Shown: positions 33,550 through 44,275 of the stretch, piece after piece
Position numbering within the stretch: position 1 is the stretch's first letter
Layout of the letters: each line of letters starts with the position of its first letter
NCBI GenBank assembly: GCA_963978905.1
Contig: OZ022259.1
Location: 18,264,068-18,328,067, forward strand
DNA length: 64,000 nucleotides
Source of the DNA: Trichostrongylus colubriformis
Lineage: Eukaryota > Nematoda > Chromadorea > Rhabditida > Trichostrongylidae
Reading direction: 5' to 3'
Made by a program: the position numbers and the translations under genes
Notes under the pieces: generated by a model
What the model was told of the DNA's origin: nothing
Database searches by the model: none
The model's input: only the letters and a program-made list of their open reading frames with translations

Positions 33550-33931
33550 ACCGCTTGTATACTCCTCTCTGAAACTTCTTACATCGACTAGTGAACACGC
33601 CCTCACTACCTCGACGGGACTGGAATAGTACCTTTCTTGAACTTTCCTCAACTCCAAATTGATTCAACTCCCTAACTACCCCTACTGAATGCACCATTGA
33701 TAGATGCACGAATCTGCCCACTCTCTTGCAATTTGCCCATTCGCTCACAATCCTTACGGAAGGCCTGTCATGTGCTGGGCCTTCATTCGATGACACATTG
33801 GTGTAACAGCAGGTAAACTCACTGAATGCTTTGTAATGGTTCATAATGAATTCGCTTTCAACAGGTCCAATTAGCTTTTGTGACGAACAGGTCGCCATCG
33901 TCACGTTGAATTCGTGTTGTAGACAATGCAA
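33550..33931 (-). other. Open frame, 127 codons, unknown
   Basis: A minus-strand frame begins near 33931 and stops at 33548. It shows no membrane segment or motif that I know, and contains SRRGSEGVFTSRCKKFQRGV. The frame upstream at 33323-33544 is a different one. It may be a repeat-derived ORF or a real exon; codon-level evidence is insufficient. Confidence 0.2.
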
Positions 33932-34224
33932 AATGAGTGAACCTACTCTTCCAATTATTATTTATACTCGCTCATATCAAGTGCAGTCGGAAGAAGAAAT
34001 AGACTGATTTGGCTGCGCTGACTCATGGATATACAATCGAGACGAAATCGAGGTGATGCACTAACTTTAATGCTCTCGTCTTGCATTAGCCTCATCTGGG
34101 GATGCGTGGGAAAGTGCGTGACCAGGGCGCAGCTGTATCAATCTCGAAAAGCGATTTTGGTTCATCGAAAGCTTTTTCATTGAGCTGAAAGGGTACAGAG
34201 ACCGGAGTTCATCTTCCCCTTAGC

Positions 34225-34697
34225 CTTAAAGGCACACCACGTGATAATCAGATTAGTTGTTCACTTTCGTGATCTAAGTAGGTCCTTGGATATCTGCTCA
34301 GGCTGAACCATTGCTGCGGCTGCACGGTGCAGCATTTACGGTGTTGCGCCTGCTTGAACACAACCGAGCCACGCCCACTCAACCGGATCCCATCTGGCCT
34401 TAGACGAACAATATCCAGTGTGGAAGCCGCTCTCATCATCGAAATTGCTGCTTCATCAAATTATCTTCTCTCAGTGCACGTTTCCTTCTAGGGTTCAGCG
34501 CCACGTTGGGAACTCGCTCGTGTAAGGTTAGATGTGATTTGGTTGAGTGGGCGTGGCTCAGTTGTATTCAAGCGTGCGCAACATCGTGAGGGTGCTTGAC
34601 GCAGCCGTAGCAAAGGTGCAATCTGAGCAGTTGCCAAGAACCTGCTTGCTCCAGGAAAGTAAACCTATAATTTGATTATCGCGTGGTGTGCCTTAAA
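34225..34697. mobile_element. TTAA-type MITE, copy 3 (best preserved ends)
   Basis: The left TTAAAGGCACACCACGTGAT and right ATCGCGTGGTGTGCCTTAA are complementary. Inside, CAACCGAGCCACGCCCACTC pairs with GAGTGGGCGTGGCTCAGTTG, and the CAGGCTGAACCATTGCTGC block pairs with the inverted right block. Non-coding. Confidence 0.8.
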
Positions 34698-35263
34698 ATA
34701 CTCCGGGTGTGGGAGATTTCGGCTCATGGTATAAGATTACGGTGGCTTGGCGTTCGTTAGTTCCACAATTGACGCCTTGCCAAGATGTCCAGCATGAATA
34801 CATTGGGTTTTTTTAATAAACATCTTTTTTCTCCCTCTTTTGCCTATTCTTCCTTCCGATTTCACTTGTTTGTTGCTGTGTGCTGTTTCAGTTGTTTAAC
34901 ACCATCATGGAAAATCGAATTCGCCTCATGCGTAATAAAATGACAGTGGCGTCGGTGCCTGGAGCGTGCAGTTCGAAGTGAAGCGCGCTAGACTCGCAAT
35001 AGCTGCGCGTTTTTCAATGCGATTTTCGCTACACATTATCCTTTCTAGAATCGAATGTGCATTTACAGAGGACCGCAGTTTGATAAATGCTTTTCTCCCC
35101 TGCTCCCCTCCCAGTGCCTCTAAACAAAAGTACGCGCTTATACGTGCTAGATGACACGCGCGGAGTAGCCATCATGGTAAAAGCGCAGACGGTAGCGAGA
35201 AAAACGATTGCATCATTCCCAAGCTCAGCATCGCGTCCTCGTGAAAACTACTGTTTACTTCTA

Positions 35264-35596
35264 CCATATAATAAGGGATAAACCAGCAAGTGCAGCCAAC
35301 ATTGTCGTGACCTGCGTGGGGATGCCGTCGCGCGGAACGTGAGAATCCATGGTGCTCACATCACCGAAGGACGGATACTGCGCCTTTGCAAATGCTCCTG
35401 GATGACCTGCTGTCACGCGGTATGATAGGCCTCCCTTCCTTTGCCTCGAAGGCGTGTGACGTGATATTGATTGATGACCCGACGTGTATCGATTAATTCC
35501 AATTAACGACCGACAAGGTATAACGAAGGTGGAGTTGATGCGAAGTGAGCGTGTTGACAAAAAATGAGTACGAGCATGGTTGCGCAAAACAGTAAA
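35264..35596 (-). CDS. Candidate exon with C-terminal hydrophobic segment, unknown
   Basis: A minus-strand frame of about 110 codons begins without an ATG (possible acceptor ATCGTAG just upstream) and ends near a hydrophobic stretch, QVTTMLAALAGLSLIIW, followed by TAG or a possible donor GTAGAA. The N-terminal part is basic and hydroxylated (RNHARTHFLSTRSLR), like a mitochondrial targeting sequence. The middle reads GHPGAFAKAQYPSFGDVSTM. A small mitochondrial inner-membrane protein is possible; I cannot name it. The composition looks more protein-like than most ORFs in the window. Confidence 0.35.
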
Positions 35597-35762
35597 CAAC
35601 TACGATTAAAGTATCCCTATGTCCTACCTGACCGGAGTGGAAGTAACTGACTAAGCACAGCAAAGGAGAACTACGATTAGCTATTGCTACCAGTAGATCT
35701 ACGACTAACGAGAGAAGGCTTGACATAGTTTGGTGAGCTCTAAATGTTGATAATCATACACG

Positions 35763-35915
35763 CCAAAAGTTTTTTATCTAAAGACTCAAAAATCCACAAA
35801 AGAGCGGTGCTAGGCGCCGAAAGCTCGCCAAAAAAGCTCAAAACGCTCAAAAATACTTTTGCATTCTTTTGCGCTCTTTTGTGGACTTTTGAGTCTTTTG
35901 ATAATAAACTTTTGG
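35763..35915. repeat. Palindromic element, 153 bp
   Basis: The left arm CCAAAAGTTTTTTATCTAAA and ACTCAAAAATCCACAAAAGA mirror the right arm TCTTTTGTGGACTTTTGAGT and TAATAAACTTTTGG. The core has AAAAGCTCAAAACGCTC. A clear foldback without coding content. Confidence 0.8.
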
Positions 35916-36014
35916 AGCCTCAAACTGTTCTTCACACATTCAAATTGGCATAAGGCTTCGGGACAGAACAATACTCACAGCTCTAAATGTGTTAAATAGA
36001 AATGAACTTATGGT

Positions 36015-36027
36015 GGGGGGGGGGGGG
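36015..36027 (+). repeat. Poly-G tract (13 G)
   Basis: Pure G run, one of several in the window. Confidence 0.9.
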
Positions 36028-36196
36028 CAATTAGGCGGCGGCGGTCCATACAGTTAGCGAAAATCGAAGTGAGCACAAACATATAAACGTGAGTCTCACG
36101 GAGGATCCAACAACGTTGCTTTGGGGGTAGATCACGTAATTAGACGACTGATTTATTGACACTATAACTGCTGCACGATGCCATGCCTCACAAGGA

Positions 36197-36523
36197 TTGT
36201 TCAGGGGTTATAGGTATGTTTGCGACGTACTGTCAGTCGATAGCGAGGAATACAGCATAAGCGACCAGTTACTGCGACGACATGACGTCGAACTAACTGT
36301 CGATTTGGCGCGGGAGTTAGGAACAAACGACCAGAGTCTTCTGGTGTCTTCGATACTTGGCGAGAGAAAGTTTGAAGCGTGGGAACGTGCGTGCGCAGCG
36401 CGGTCCCCTACCACCTCTAGCGTCGAGCAACTTCACTTGAGGTCGGACGATGTCACGACAAATATCTTGAGGATCAGCTTAGGGAGTCCACTTCATGCAA
36501 GGGTCAGTGCCGGGCCCATCTGA
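36197..36523 (+). other. Open frame, 108 codons, unknown
   Basis: A plus-strand frame with acidic, soluble composition (DVELTVDLARELGTNDQS). The reverse strand is also partly open. No family or splice context is recognised; it could be an exon or repeat. Confidence 0.2.
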
Positions 36524-36773
36524 GAAAACCTCAAAGGCAACGGTAAACATCATATGGCCCGAGCAAAGTGGTTCACCATGGATTAGAAATAACTACAATT
36601 CGAATGAGTAGAACGTGTTCCACATCCGCAGCAGCAACTGGAAAAAGTCAAGATTGGGTGTGGTTCAGGACCGTTCACGAGGTCGCCGCACCGCGTGAGT
36701 TGCATCGCCGCACACGACAGCCTGCCTGTACATCGGACTGCCAGTGACACTGCCAACGCCTCTGTTGGTGTCA

Positions 36774-36916
36774 GTAAGGCCGCGGTCATACTTTGCGGTG
36801 CCGGCAGCAGGGCGTGGCTGCGTCTTTGCCTATACCACCCTGCCTCGTCGACTGTGTCGTCTCCTCCTCAGTGCATTCCTGCCTCCCTGCCTGCGAACGC
36901 AAACACGATCTGTTGA
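36774..36916. mobile_element. Partial MITE (GTTCATACTTTG ends)
   Basis: The left end AAGGCCGCGGTCATACTTTG and GGCAGGGCGTGGCTGCGT-like segment are very close to family consensus; the right terminus is missing or diverged after the CTGCCTCCCTGCCTGCG core. Confidence 0.65.
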
Positions 36917-37540
36917 AGCTGAAAATGAAAGCGACCTGAGGCGACTACTGGGTCCTCAGTCTAACGGAAGCCACGATACGGTGATCCGTGGGACCCAAAT
37001 GCATACGGACTCTCTCGGAATAACACATGGCCCCTCCTCTTTCTTTACGTGGGATTTTATGGCAAAACTCCATATCAAATTACTCCGAAACTTTATTATT
37101 GGATAATAAATAAAAGCGATACATCGAGCACAACAAGGCGGAAATAGCAGAAGAGCCCTACATAGAGGGGAATGGTAAACGGACAAATGTGCAGAGGTAA
37201 TCACTACCGCAACGCGTGAGATGGCGTCGCGGTTAGTCGTCAGTGGGCACAGGCTTTCTCCCGTTTCGTCGCTCCGTCTGCGCACTTCGCATAGGAGACA
37301 GCATGTGGAGAGATACTCGCAGAGTGTACTACGCATGATTGATAGGGAAGCCAACTTTGATCTCATTGGCCAGTCCGACGAGACGAAGGATGCTGAGGGG
37401 CAGCGATGAAGTAGGGAAGATGGTCAGTTGTCATTGCGATTGGGGTTCCAAATCGCCAATTCAGTAAGGTGGGAGTCTTCGGTTCCCGTTGTCGTGGGGC
37501 CGGCGCGCTTTAGCTGCGAATTAATTTGGAGTTGCTTTCG

Positions 37541-37761
37541 TCTCACCGGTGTTACAAGCTCAACAACGATATTTGGCGACACCCCATATTAGCCCCCACG
37601 TCGGGGCTTCCTTCCCTTGCAGGCTTAGGTAAAAATATACACTTGAGTATACATTCGATGATGACAAGAGTCGCTTTCTTTTCACCGATGTCGTAAGCCC
37701 AACAACAATATTTGGCGACGGCCCATATTAGCCCCCACGTCGGGGCTTCCTTCCCTTGCAA
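37541..37761 (+). repeat. Direct repeat, two ~80-bp copies 139 bp apart
   Basis: GACACCCCATATTAGCCCCC with ACGTCGGGGCTTCCTTCCCT is present at about 37578-37620 and again at about 37717-37760, preceded both times by CAACAACGATATTTGGCGAC-like sequence. Each copy includes a small hairpin, GCCCC and GGGGC around CACGTC. The second copy runs into a GC-palindromic stretch (CGCGCGAAGCGCGCG). Non-coding or unknown. Confidence 0.75.
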
Positions 37762-37999
37762 TCCGCGCGAAGCGCGCGCGACTCTTGGCTCGCCGCTTTA
37801 GCGGCAAGTCAGGAGTCACTCTTTTACACACACCGTAGTAGTCGAAGATCTCATGTGCTGCTCACGAAGAGCCTTGCCCGATAAGATAAGAACACCTTGA
37901 GCTCATGAGCATGCCAGAGCGCCCATGATGGAGGCCGCGACGCGCGAGCTCATGCGTCGCGGCAGTGAGTACCGCTGCACATTTGTCCGTTTACCGACA

Positions 38000-38950
38000 C
38001 TCCTACATAGATCGTTGAAAACTCCTAAGTGGACGTTCCCCTGGAATGTTAGAGCAGTCGATAATTTTTAGCAACAATTTCGCTAAAATGGAACATACTA
38101 ACAAAGTGAATCTCAACAATGTCAACGAAGCACATTACACGAGCAGGTATTGAACAAAATCAATTTAATGAAGCTGTTACAATTGTTAATTACTACGTTG
38201 TTCCAGATGTGATTGCCAAATAAGGGCATTATGCGTGGCAAAAAGCTCTTTTATAGAGCTGCGACCATGAGACGTCGCAGAAATTCGTCGGTTTTCGGCC
38301 GATCACATCAAAGAACAGAACTGAAAATTGAATCTACTCGTACAAAGAATCTAAAACTTGCTGAACGGCTATTCTGCGACTGACTCAAATCTGCTTTGAC
38401 ATTCACTATACACGTAATTTCACACGAAAATACTGGAAATTAGCTTCCCTTCAAGGTTGACTGCAAATTCTACTGGCAAAGGACTTGTGAAGACGAAGAG
38501 AGGTTGTAGGGGAAGATTGGGATTCAGCCACTTGGCGACTATATATAGGGTGACGCTCCATATATCGCTATATAGCAAATACATAGGGCGGAGCTAAACA
38601 CCTTTTCGTTGAATCAACTTTTGAATTGGATCTTCGACTAAAGGCAAGGATTGTGATGCAGCCTTGTTTTACAACATAATGTCAGACTCTGAAATGGTGC
38701 GATTTAAAAAATAAGCAAAGCTCCCTGCGTTTCTCCTTTGGTAATATTTATTTATATGGCAATAAATATTTCCAACAAAACGGTCGTCTATAACACACAT
38801 TGATACTTATTTGGAATTCAGTAGTTAAATATGTAGCGTGGGGTAGCGTCCATAAACGGTCACCAATCACAACGATCGCGACTGACTCAACGCACCCGTC
38901 TCCGACCAAGCGAACGAACACACAAATGTATTAACCGCAGTGCCTGTGTT
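38000..38950. other. No gene recognised
   Basis: AT-rich sequence with only short ORFs and a TATATA-containing patch near 38541-38575. Confidence 0.35.
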
Positions 38951-39404
38951 GCTTCCCTTCGATGCGCGGTGAGCATAGCGATCGGTCGCCGAGTATGAAT
39001 GCGGCTCCAAATCAGAATGCCAGGATCAACACGGGCAGAGACGCACAGTCTATCAGAGAGCACTTTACCCAGCCGCACTGCGGCGTCATTGACGCAGAGT
39101 ATGAAGGTGACCTAACGGTGTACACACGCCATAATATTTGCGATTGCTGCGAGCTACACATTTGCGCGAGAACTAGATTCATAGTCCCATGCTATTTGTG
39201 TGGGACTGGATTCAGCTACGCATCCTACTATTTCCACCAACACTTTGATGAACAAAGCGGTTCTCGCAATACTTCATCGATCTATGCAACATTGCACAAA
39301 TGTGCCTAGTACAATCACAAGTCGTCGTTGTATTGTTTCTACTCTGAGCTTCAACGTGACCCTCTGAGGCTCTTACGTCGACTTCATAAGCGTGTTGCGT
39401 GCGT

Positions 39405-39465
39405 GCGATGCGTACGAGACAGGGACGCCGTATGTAGTTGGGTCCTAGGACGATTGCTGTGCAGT
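39405..39465. repeat. Fragment of the TTGGGTCC...AGCGA repeat family
   Basis: GTGCGATGCGTACGAGACAG and CCGTATGTAGTTGGGTCCTA match the family units at 15.45, 45.8 and 57.5 kb. Partial copy. Confidence 0.5.
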
Positions 39466-40003
39466 ACACGTCATTTTAGGGGCGAACACGAGACTTCCTT
39501 CAACACACACCAACTACGCACGGCGCTATTGAATTGCACGCATCGCGTTCCGCCGAGGAAGCCCTGAAGGTGAAGTGGGCACCCTACCTTCTATACTGCT
39601 GTGGATGTACATCAGTGAGTTTTGAACTTACAAGTGTGGGGGAAAGAGTGATTGTATAGTGAGTAATAGTGTAAATGCTGTGTACAGAAGCAAACCAAGC
39701 AATTGCCGTAAGCAATAGAGGAATTGCCAGACAAGCACACAGACACAGCAAACGTTAGCGTCGTGTCCTCATTCCAGGAGCCGCCAGAAGATTCCTGTAA
39801 CACTCTGACATCTTGACAATGCTTTTGATTGTTATAAAATAGTAGTATGCTACTGGACTAGTCAAATACGTCTAGCAGTTGGACGAGATACAGTGAAGAT
39901 AAGGATAGGATGTCAATGTGCACATTCTGTAGTCATTAAAAAGAATTTGAAGAATGAGCATTCGGTGCTTGTTTCTAGTGGGATACAATATATACACACC
40001 ATA

Positions 40004-41541
40004 CAATACCGCTCACGTCGCGTGAGTAATTTTTGCCTTGCGACGGTTTGTCCGCGAACAAACCGTCGCATCGTCATAACGTCGTCCAAAGTGGATAAAA
40101 TGGAAAGTTCTTAAAAGCGTTGGATTCGTCTCGATGCGGCGAGTTCAGCAGTCTATAAAACCTCAAATTTTGATCAGCAACAGTCCTGAAAATCGCGCGA
40201 ATACGCGTTTTCGCGTTTTCTCGCTATAAATCAATTCTTTATTGGTTTTTTATCGGACTTGTATACATTTTCGTAATCAGCTCATCGAGCTCTACAAGAC
40301 AGTGCTACAAGTTTTCGGTTTTCTCAGACTCAATTTTTTCACATTCTGAGAGTTGGAGGGAAATTTTCTTTGGAACCTGATAAGTTGAAGCTAAAATCCT
40401 TTCACAATCTCAATCTGAACTCACAGAAGTGTAGAGATTTTGAAGTTTCGAGCTTTTCAGATCAGCCCCTACTCCTTTGTGTGGCCCTAAACAGCGCCTC
40501 CGTGTATACTCTGCTAAACAAAAAACATCCCTTAACTCATCTGCAGACGGAGATCCCCTAATGAAATGTATGCCGTTCAATTCCTCTGAGAAAATGCTAT
40601 CGAACGACATACAAAAACCTTTGTACTGATAAATGTCTCATTTTCCTATTTCCAGCCGTTTCCTTTTGTGGATCGACGTCTCAATCTCCTGTCGGACGTC
40701 GCGATTCACGTGCACGCCCCGGGAGAGCGGTCACGATCGATGGCGCCACCGCGAGCTCCTAGCGCTTTCCCACAGCCATGCACGTGAATAGTGCGATGGC
40801 GCCATCGATCGTGACCGCTCTCCCGGGGCGTGCACGTGAATCGCGACGTCCGACAGGAGATTGAGACGTCGATCGACAAAAGGAAACGGCTGGAAATAGG
40901 AAAATGAGACATTTATCAGTACAAAGGTTTTTGTATGTCGTTCGATAGCATTTTCTCAGAGGAATTGAACGGCATACATTTCATTAGGGGATCTCCGTCT
41001 GCAGATGAGTTAAGGGATGGTTTTTGTTTAGCAGAGTATACACGGAGGCGCTGTTTAGGGCCACACAAAGGAGTAGGGGCTGATCTGAAAGGCTCGAAAC
41101 TTCAAGACCTCTACACTTCTGTGAGTTCAGATTGAGATTGTGAAAGGATTTTAGCTTCAACTTATCAGGTTCCAAAGAAAATTTCCCTCCAACTTCTCAG
41201 AATGTGAAAAAATCGAGTCTGAGAAAACCGAAAACTTGTAGCATCCTCTTGTAAAGCTCAACGAGCTGATTACGAAAATGAATTCAAGTCCGATAAAAAG
41301 CCAATAAACTATTGATTTATAGCGGAAAAACGCGAAAACTCGTTTTCGCGCGATTTCCAGGACTGTTGCTGATCAAAATTTGACATTTTATACAATACTG
41401 AATCGCTGCATCGAGACGAATCCAACGCTACTAAGAACTTCATTTTATCCACTTTGAACGATGTTATGACGCCTTGCGACGGTTTGTTCGCGAACAAACC
41501 GTCGCAAGGCGAAAATTACTCACGCGACGTGAGCGGTATTG
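40004..41541. mobile_element. 1.54-kb palindromic element, ends CAATACCGCTC
   Basis: Arms 40004-40748 and 40797-41541 are near-perfect inverse copies around a 48-bp loop. The terminus CAATACCGCTC is preceded by TA on the left (the right flank reads CA), suggesting a TA-targeting element. The subterminal region holds a second palindrome, perfect over 42 bp on the right (41470-41511) and imperfect on the left (about 40040-40071). Inner arms carry CACGTGCACGCCCCGGGAG. Paired ORFs of identical protein sequence on opposite strands (40370-40610, 40935-41175) are by-products. The same first 11 bases begin the TIR at 58291. Confidence 0.85.
41470..41511. repeat. Perfect 42-bp palindrome
   Basis: Reads identically on both strands from 41470 to 41511, centred on TTCGCGAA, with GACGGTTTGT on the left and ACAAACCGTC on the right. 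The equivalent left-arm copy is interrupted by mismatches. It lies about 30 bp inside the right end of the larger palindromic element. Confidence 0.9.
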
Positions 41542-42350
41542 CACTTCATGACTTTCTAGAAAAGCGCTTTTTTGCTGGGTTTGACTTGAGATCTGATACA
41601 ACAATGGTGTGCGTCAGGACACTTCAGCCTAGGCAGTTCACCGAGGTAGTGATTGTTGCATGGCTTAACTGCGGTTCGCGCGATCACGCAGTCTCGTGTT
41701 GTTGTGCGCACTTTCGCTTGAGCGTACTATTTTCCCTTCGCGACCAGCATTGCAGAGGGAAAATTGTAAGCCGACGCGAGAGTGCACACGGAGACACATC
41801 CGATTGTGCAAGCTATAAGGCCACCTTCCCTGCCTAACGTGAACTGTGTACTGTGCGTTGCACAGTTCACTACGAGATTAGTGAGGCACTAGTGCACGAC
41901 AAGGCAATTGGCGTGGCGTGGTAATCGAATGGAACAGTCCTCACTCATTCCCACATAATTAATCATGTGCAGGCTTTGTGAGACCACATGACATCTCCAC
42001 ACCACTAGCAGCTGACGAATATCGGATTCGTTATGCAAGCTGTTCACATTTGCTGACGTGGGTGCCATTAGGAGAGAAAATCCGCGCGGCAGCGTTTTGC
42101 CCGCGTCGCGATAGTGCGATATAGGGGCGCCGTATAGGTGAATGCCAAAGTGTCACCTAGAATAAGACGTAGTTCACTGCGCTTTGAGATCCATCCAGTA
42201 CGGAGGGCATAGCTCGCACCATCGTTTCACGTATCGGACGCCACAACTCGAATTTTCTGTGCTATTAGCACACGTCCGGCTGATGTAAATGCAACAAATC
42301 AGAGAATGGTGCAAATTCGAGCCTAAATCACCGTCAGGCAGCAGCATTTC

Positions 42351-42529
42351 TAGGGGCGCGTTCATATTTTGTGCCTGGAGGCTGTGGCTGTGTTCAGAAA
42401 CAACGAGACAGAGTGGCACGGGGAGGTGCTGAGACGACGCAGATAACGAGACAGGGTAGCACAGGGGAAGACGTAGAGGCACGCAGCCACACCTTGCCGC
42501 CAGCACGGCAAAGTATGAGCGCGGCCTAA
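42351..42529. mobile_element. ~180-bp MITE (GTTCATACTTTG ends), well preserved
   Basis: Left GGGGCGCGTTCATATTTTGT and right GGCAAAGTATGAGCGCGGCC are complementary ends. Inside, CTGTGGCTGTGTTC pairs with the ACGCAGCCACACC block. The core repeats GAGACAGAGTGGCACGGGGA and GAGACAGGGTAGCACAGGGG. The overlapping 125-codon minus ORF is an artefact of the repeat. Confidence 0.8.
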
Positions 42530-42741
42530 CACTAATAACTTCAACAATCATGCTTTAAACACAAAAAGCCATGCCTCAAGCTTTGCTGGAGGCGATAGAT
42601 AGTGATCGTAGCATGGCTCTGAAACAGATACAGATACTATATAAATATTACTTATAAACCTGGTGATCGATGCTGTTCATTGCACCCCGCTCGATGTCTT
42701 TGTGTTTGTATCTGTGTTGGATTGCGACCACAATTGGCAGC

Positions 42742-42979
42742 CGGGTGTGTACGGATATGACGGAAAATCGCTGGCCGCGCGCGGCGGGGAGGGGGGGGGG
42801 AGTGCCAGTGGCAGGGCATGGCAGCCTCCAAGCGAGGCAGTGTGGCATGGGTGGAAGCGCAGAGGTGCAGCCACGCTGTGCCGGGCTCCCAAGAGCAGTC
42901 GATTCGCAAGTAGTACTGGCGGCACCGCGAGCGAAACGCCGCGAAGCGATTTCTCGTCATATCCGCACACACCGTTGGC
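42742..42979. mobile_element. ~235-bp MITE (GTGTGCGGATATGACG ends), copy 2
   Basis: Left GGGTGTGTACGGATATGACG and right CGTCATATCCGCACACACC are complementary. GGCAGGGCATGGCAGCCTCC and GAGGCAGTGTGGCATGGGTG are the family core. A run of 10 G at 42791-42800 interrupts the left arm. Several overlapping ORFs in both strands are repeat artefacts. Confidence 0.85.
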
Positions 42980-43141
42980 AACCTCACAAATGTGATGTAC
43001 CAATTTTGCTACCGCACAACATGGCGCGCATCACGCAGCAAGACTAGTCAAGTTGAATAGATCACCTAATAATCGAACCAAATATATGTCAATTGAAGTA
43101 CAGCTAAAAAGTTAGTATGCACTTTGAAAAATCCATTTTCC

Positions 43142-43592
43142 TTAAAGGCACACCTCGCGAAAAATTGTGAGATCTATCGGGCGTGTTACAGGATGTAGTG
43201 ACCCACTAGTGGAGAAAAATGAATCAAAACCCTTCACAGCTACCAAAAACAAAACTCCCTGCCATCGGTGCTCGTACGAGTATGGGAGATTGGAAGTGAG
43301 TTTTTGCTCGATGATATCGCTCAAAATGCTGCGATATCACCATTCTTCCCTGTTGAAGCTACCTTCACTATAGAAATCGCTGCCTTATCTTGTCTTATCG
43401 CAAGTTTCCCTCTGGACTAAGCCGGGTGTGATTCGGCTCGGTGGGCTCAATTCGGCTCAGATCGACTAGGCTGTGCGCGGCGGGGGTGAGTCGTGGCACC
43501 GCAAAAAGGGTGCAGTCTTCACAATCATCCAAGAGTCTACCTGCTCTGAGAAGGTAAGGACCACATTGATTATCGCGTGGTGTGCCTTTAAG
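43142..43592. mobile_element. TTAA-type MITE, copy 4
   Basis: Left CTTAAAGGCACACCTCGCGA and right TCGCGTGGTGTGCCTTTAAG are complementary, and both ends contain TTAA, which is why I infer a TTAA target. The interior is more diverged than in copies 1-3. Confidence 0.75.
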
Positions 43593-44143
43593 TTCGAGTG
43601 GAGCGCACGAAATACGCTTGATAATACGGTGCAGATTTTCTTCTTATACGAACGTAGTTGCCGGAAATCTCTTTTTACGGGTCGTTGTTAGTTTTGATCA
43701 CCCACCATTGACGTCCCCTACATCCTCCGAAATCTGTTCAAAAAATGAGCACCATGTGATTGTACGTAGTAGTGAACGTGGTAGTGAATTTGCAGCCAAA
43801 CACATGGGAACAGACGGTACATGTATATGGTCAGGTCCGAATTCACTGCGACTTCACGTATGCGAATTGCAGACCAGCAGTCGAATCAGACTTCGATCGG
43901 GACTCTCTGCGCTACTACTGACAAGTCCCAAGGTCGTAGAGGTGGAGGCAGTGCTCCTCAGTTCACTGAAAGGTTGTCCTACTGGTGGTCCATCTTGCGC
44001 CCCGGTCGCAAAATACCAAGATAAGCCCGTGACACACTTCAATTGATCGATACCGAGAGCTGGTTTAGTACTCTGTTGAAAAGGTTCTCGGGATAGTGGA
44101 AGACTAGAAGTGAGTTGAGTACCAAGCTTTTTCTCGACTTCTC

Positions 44144-44181
44144 AGGCTCTGAAGAAGGCGATGACCTCGAAACGTTAGCCT
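44144..44181 (+). ncRNA. Candidate minimal hammerhead ribozyme (solitary PLE relic)
   Basis: AGGCT (44144-44148) pairs with AGCCT (44177-44181) as a 5-bp stem I. The core CTGAAGA (44149-44155) fits CUGANGA exactly. A short hairpin follows (AGG/CCT, stem II) and then CGAAAC (44168-44173) with GTT; predicted cleavage is after 44176. Stem III is only the AC/GT pair, as reported for Penelope-like elements, which may act as dimers. The downstream CTCGAATAAAAAAG resembles the PLE tail at 29082. No PLE coding sequence adjoins it, so it is likely a solo terminal remnant. Confidence 0.6.
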
Positions 44182-44275
44182 CGAATAAAAAAGATCGTGA
44201 ATCTTGGAAGGCTTCAACAAAATTAGCCACGGAATCTATCTATGCCAAGATTAAAAGAGAGTCGAACATGTAATA

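Noticed and set aside
40370..41175. Small protein encoded in both arms (identical ~65-codon ORFs on opposite strands)
   Set aside because: Identity follows from the palindrome itself; there is no start context, splice signal or family match.
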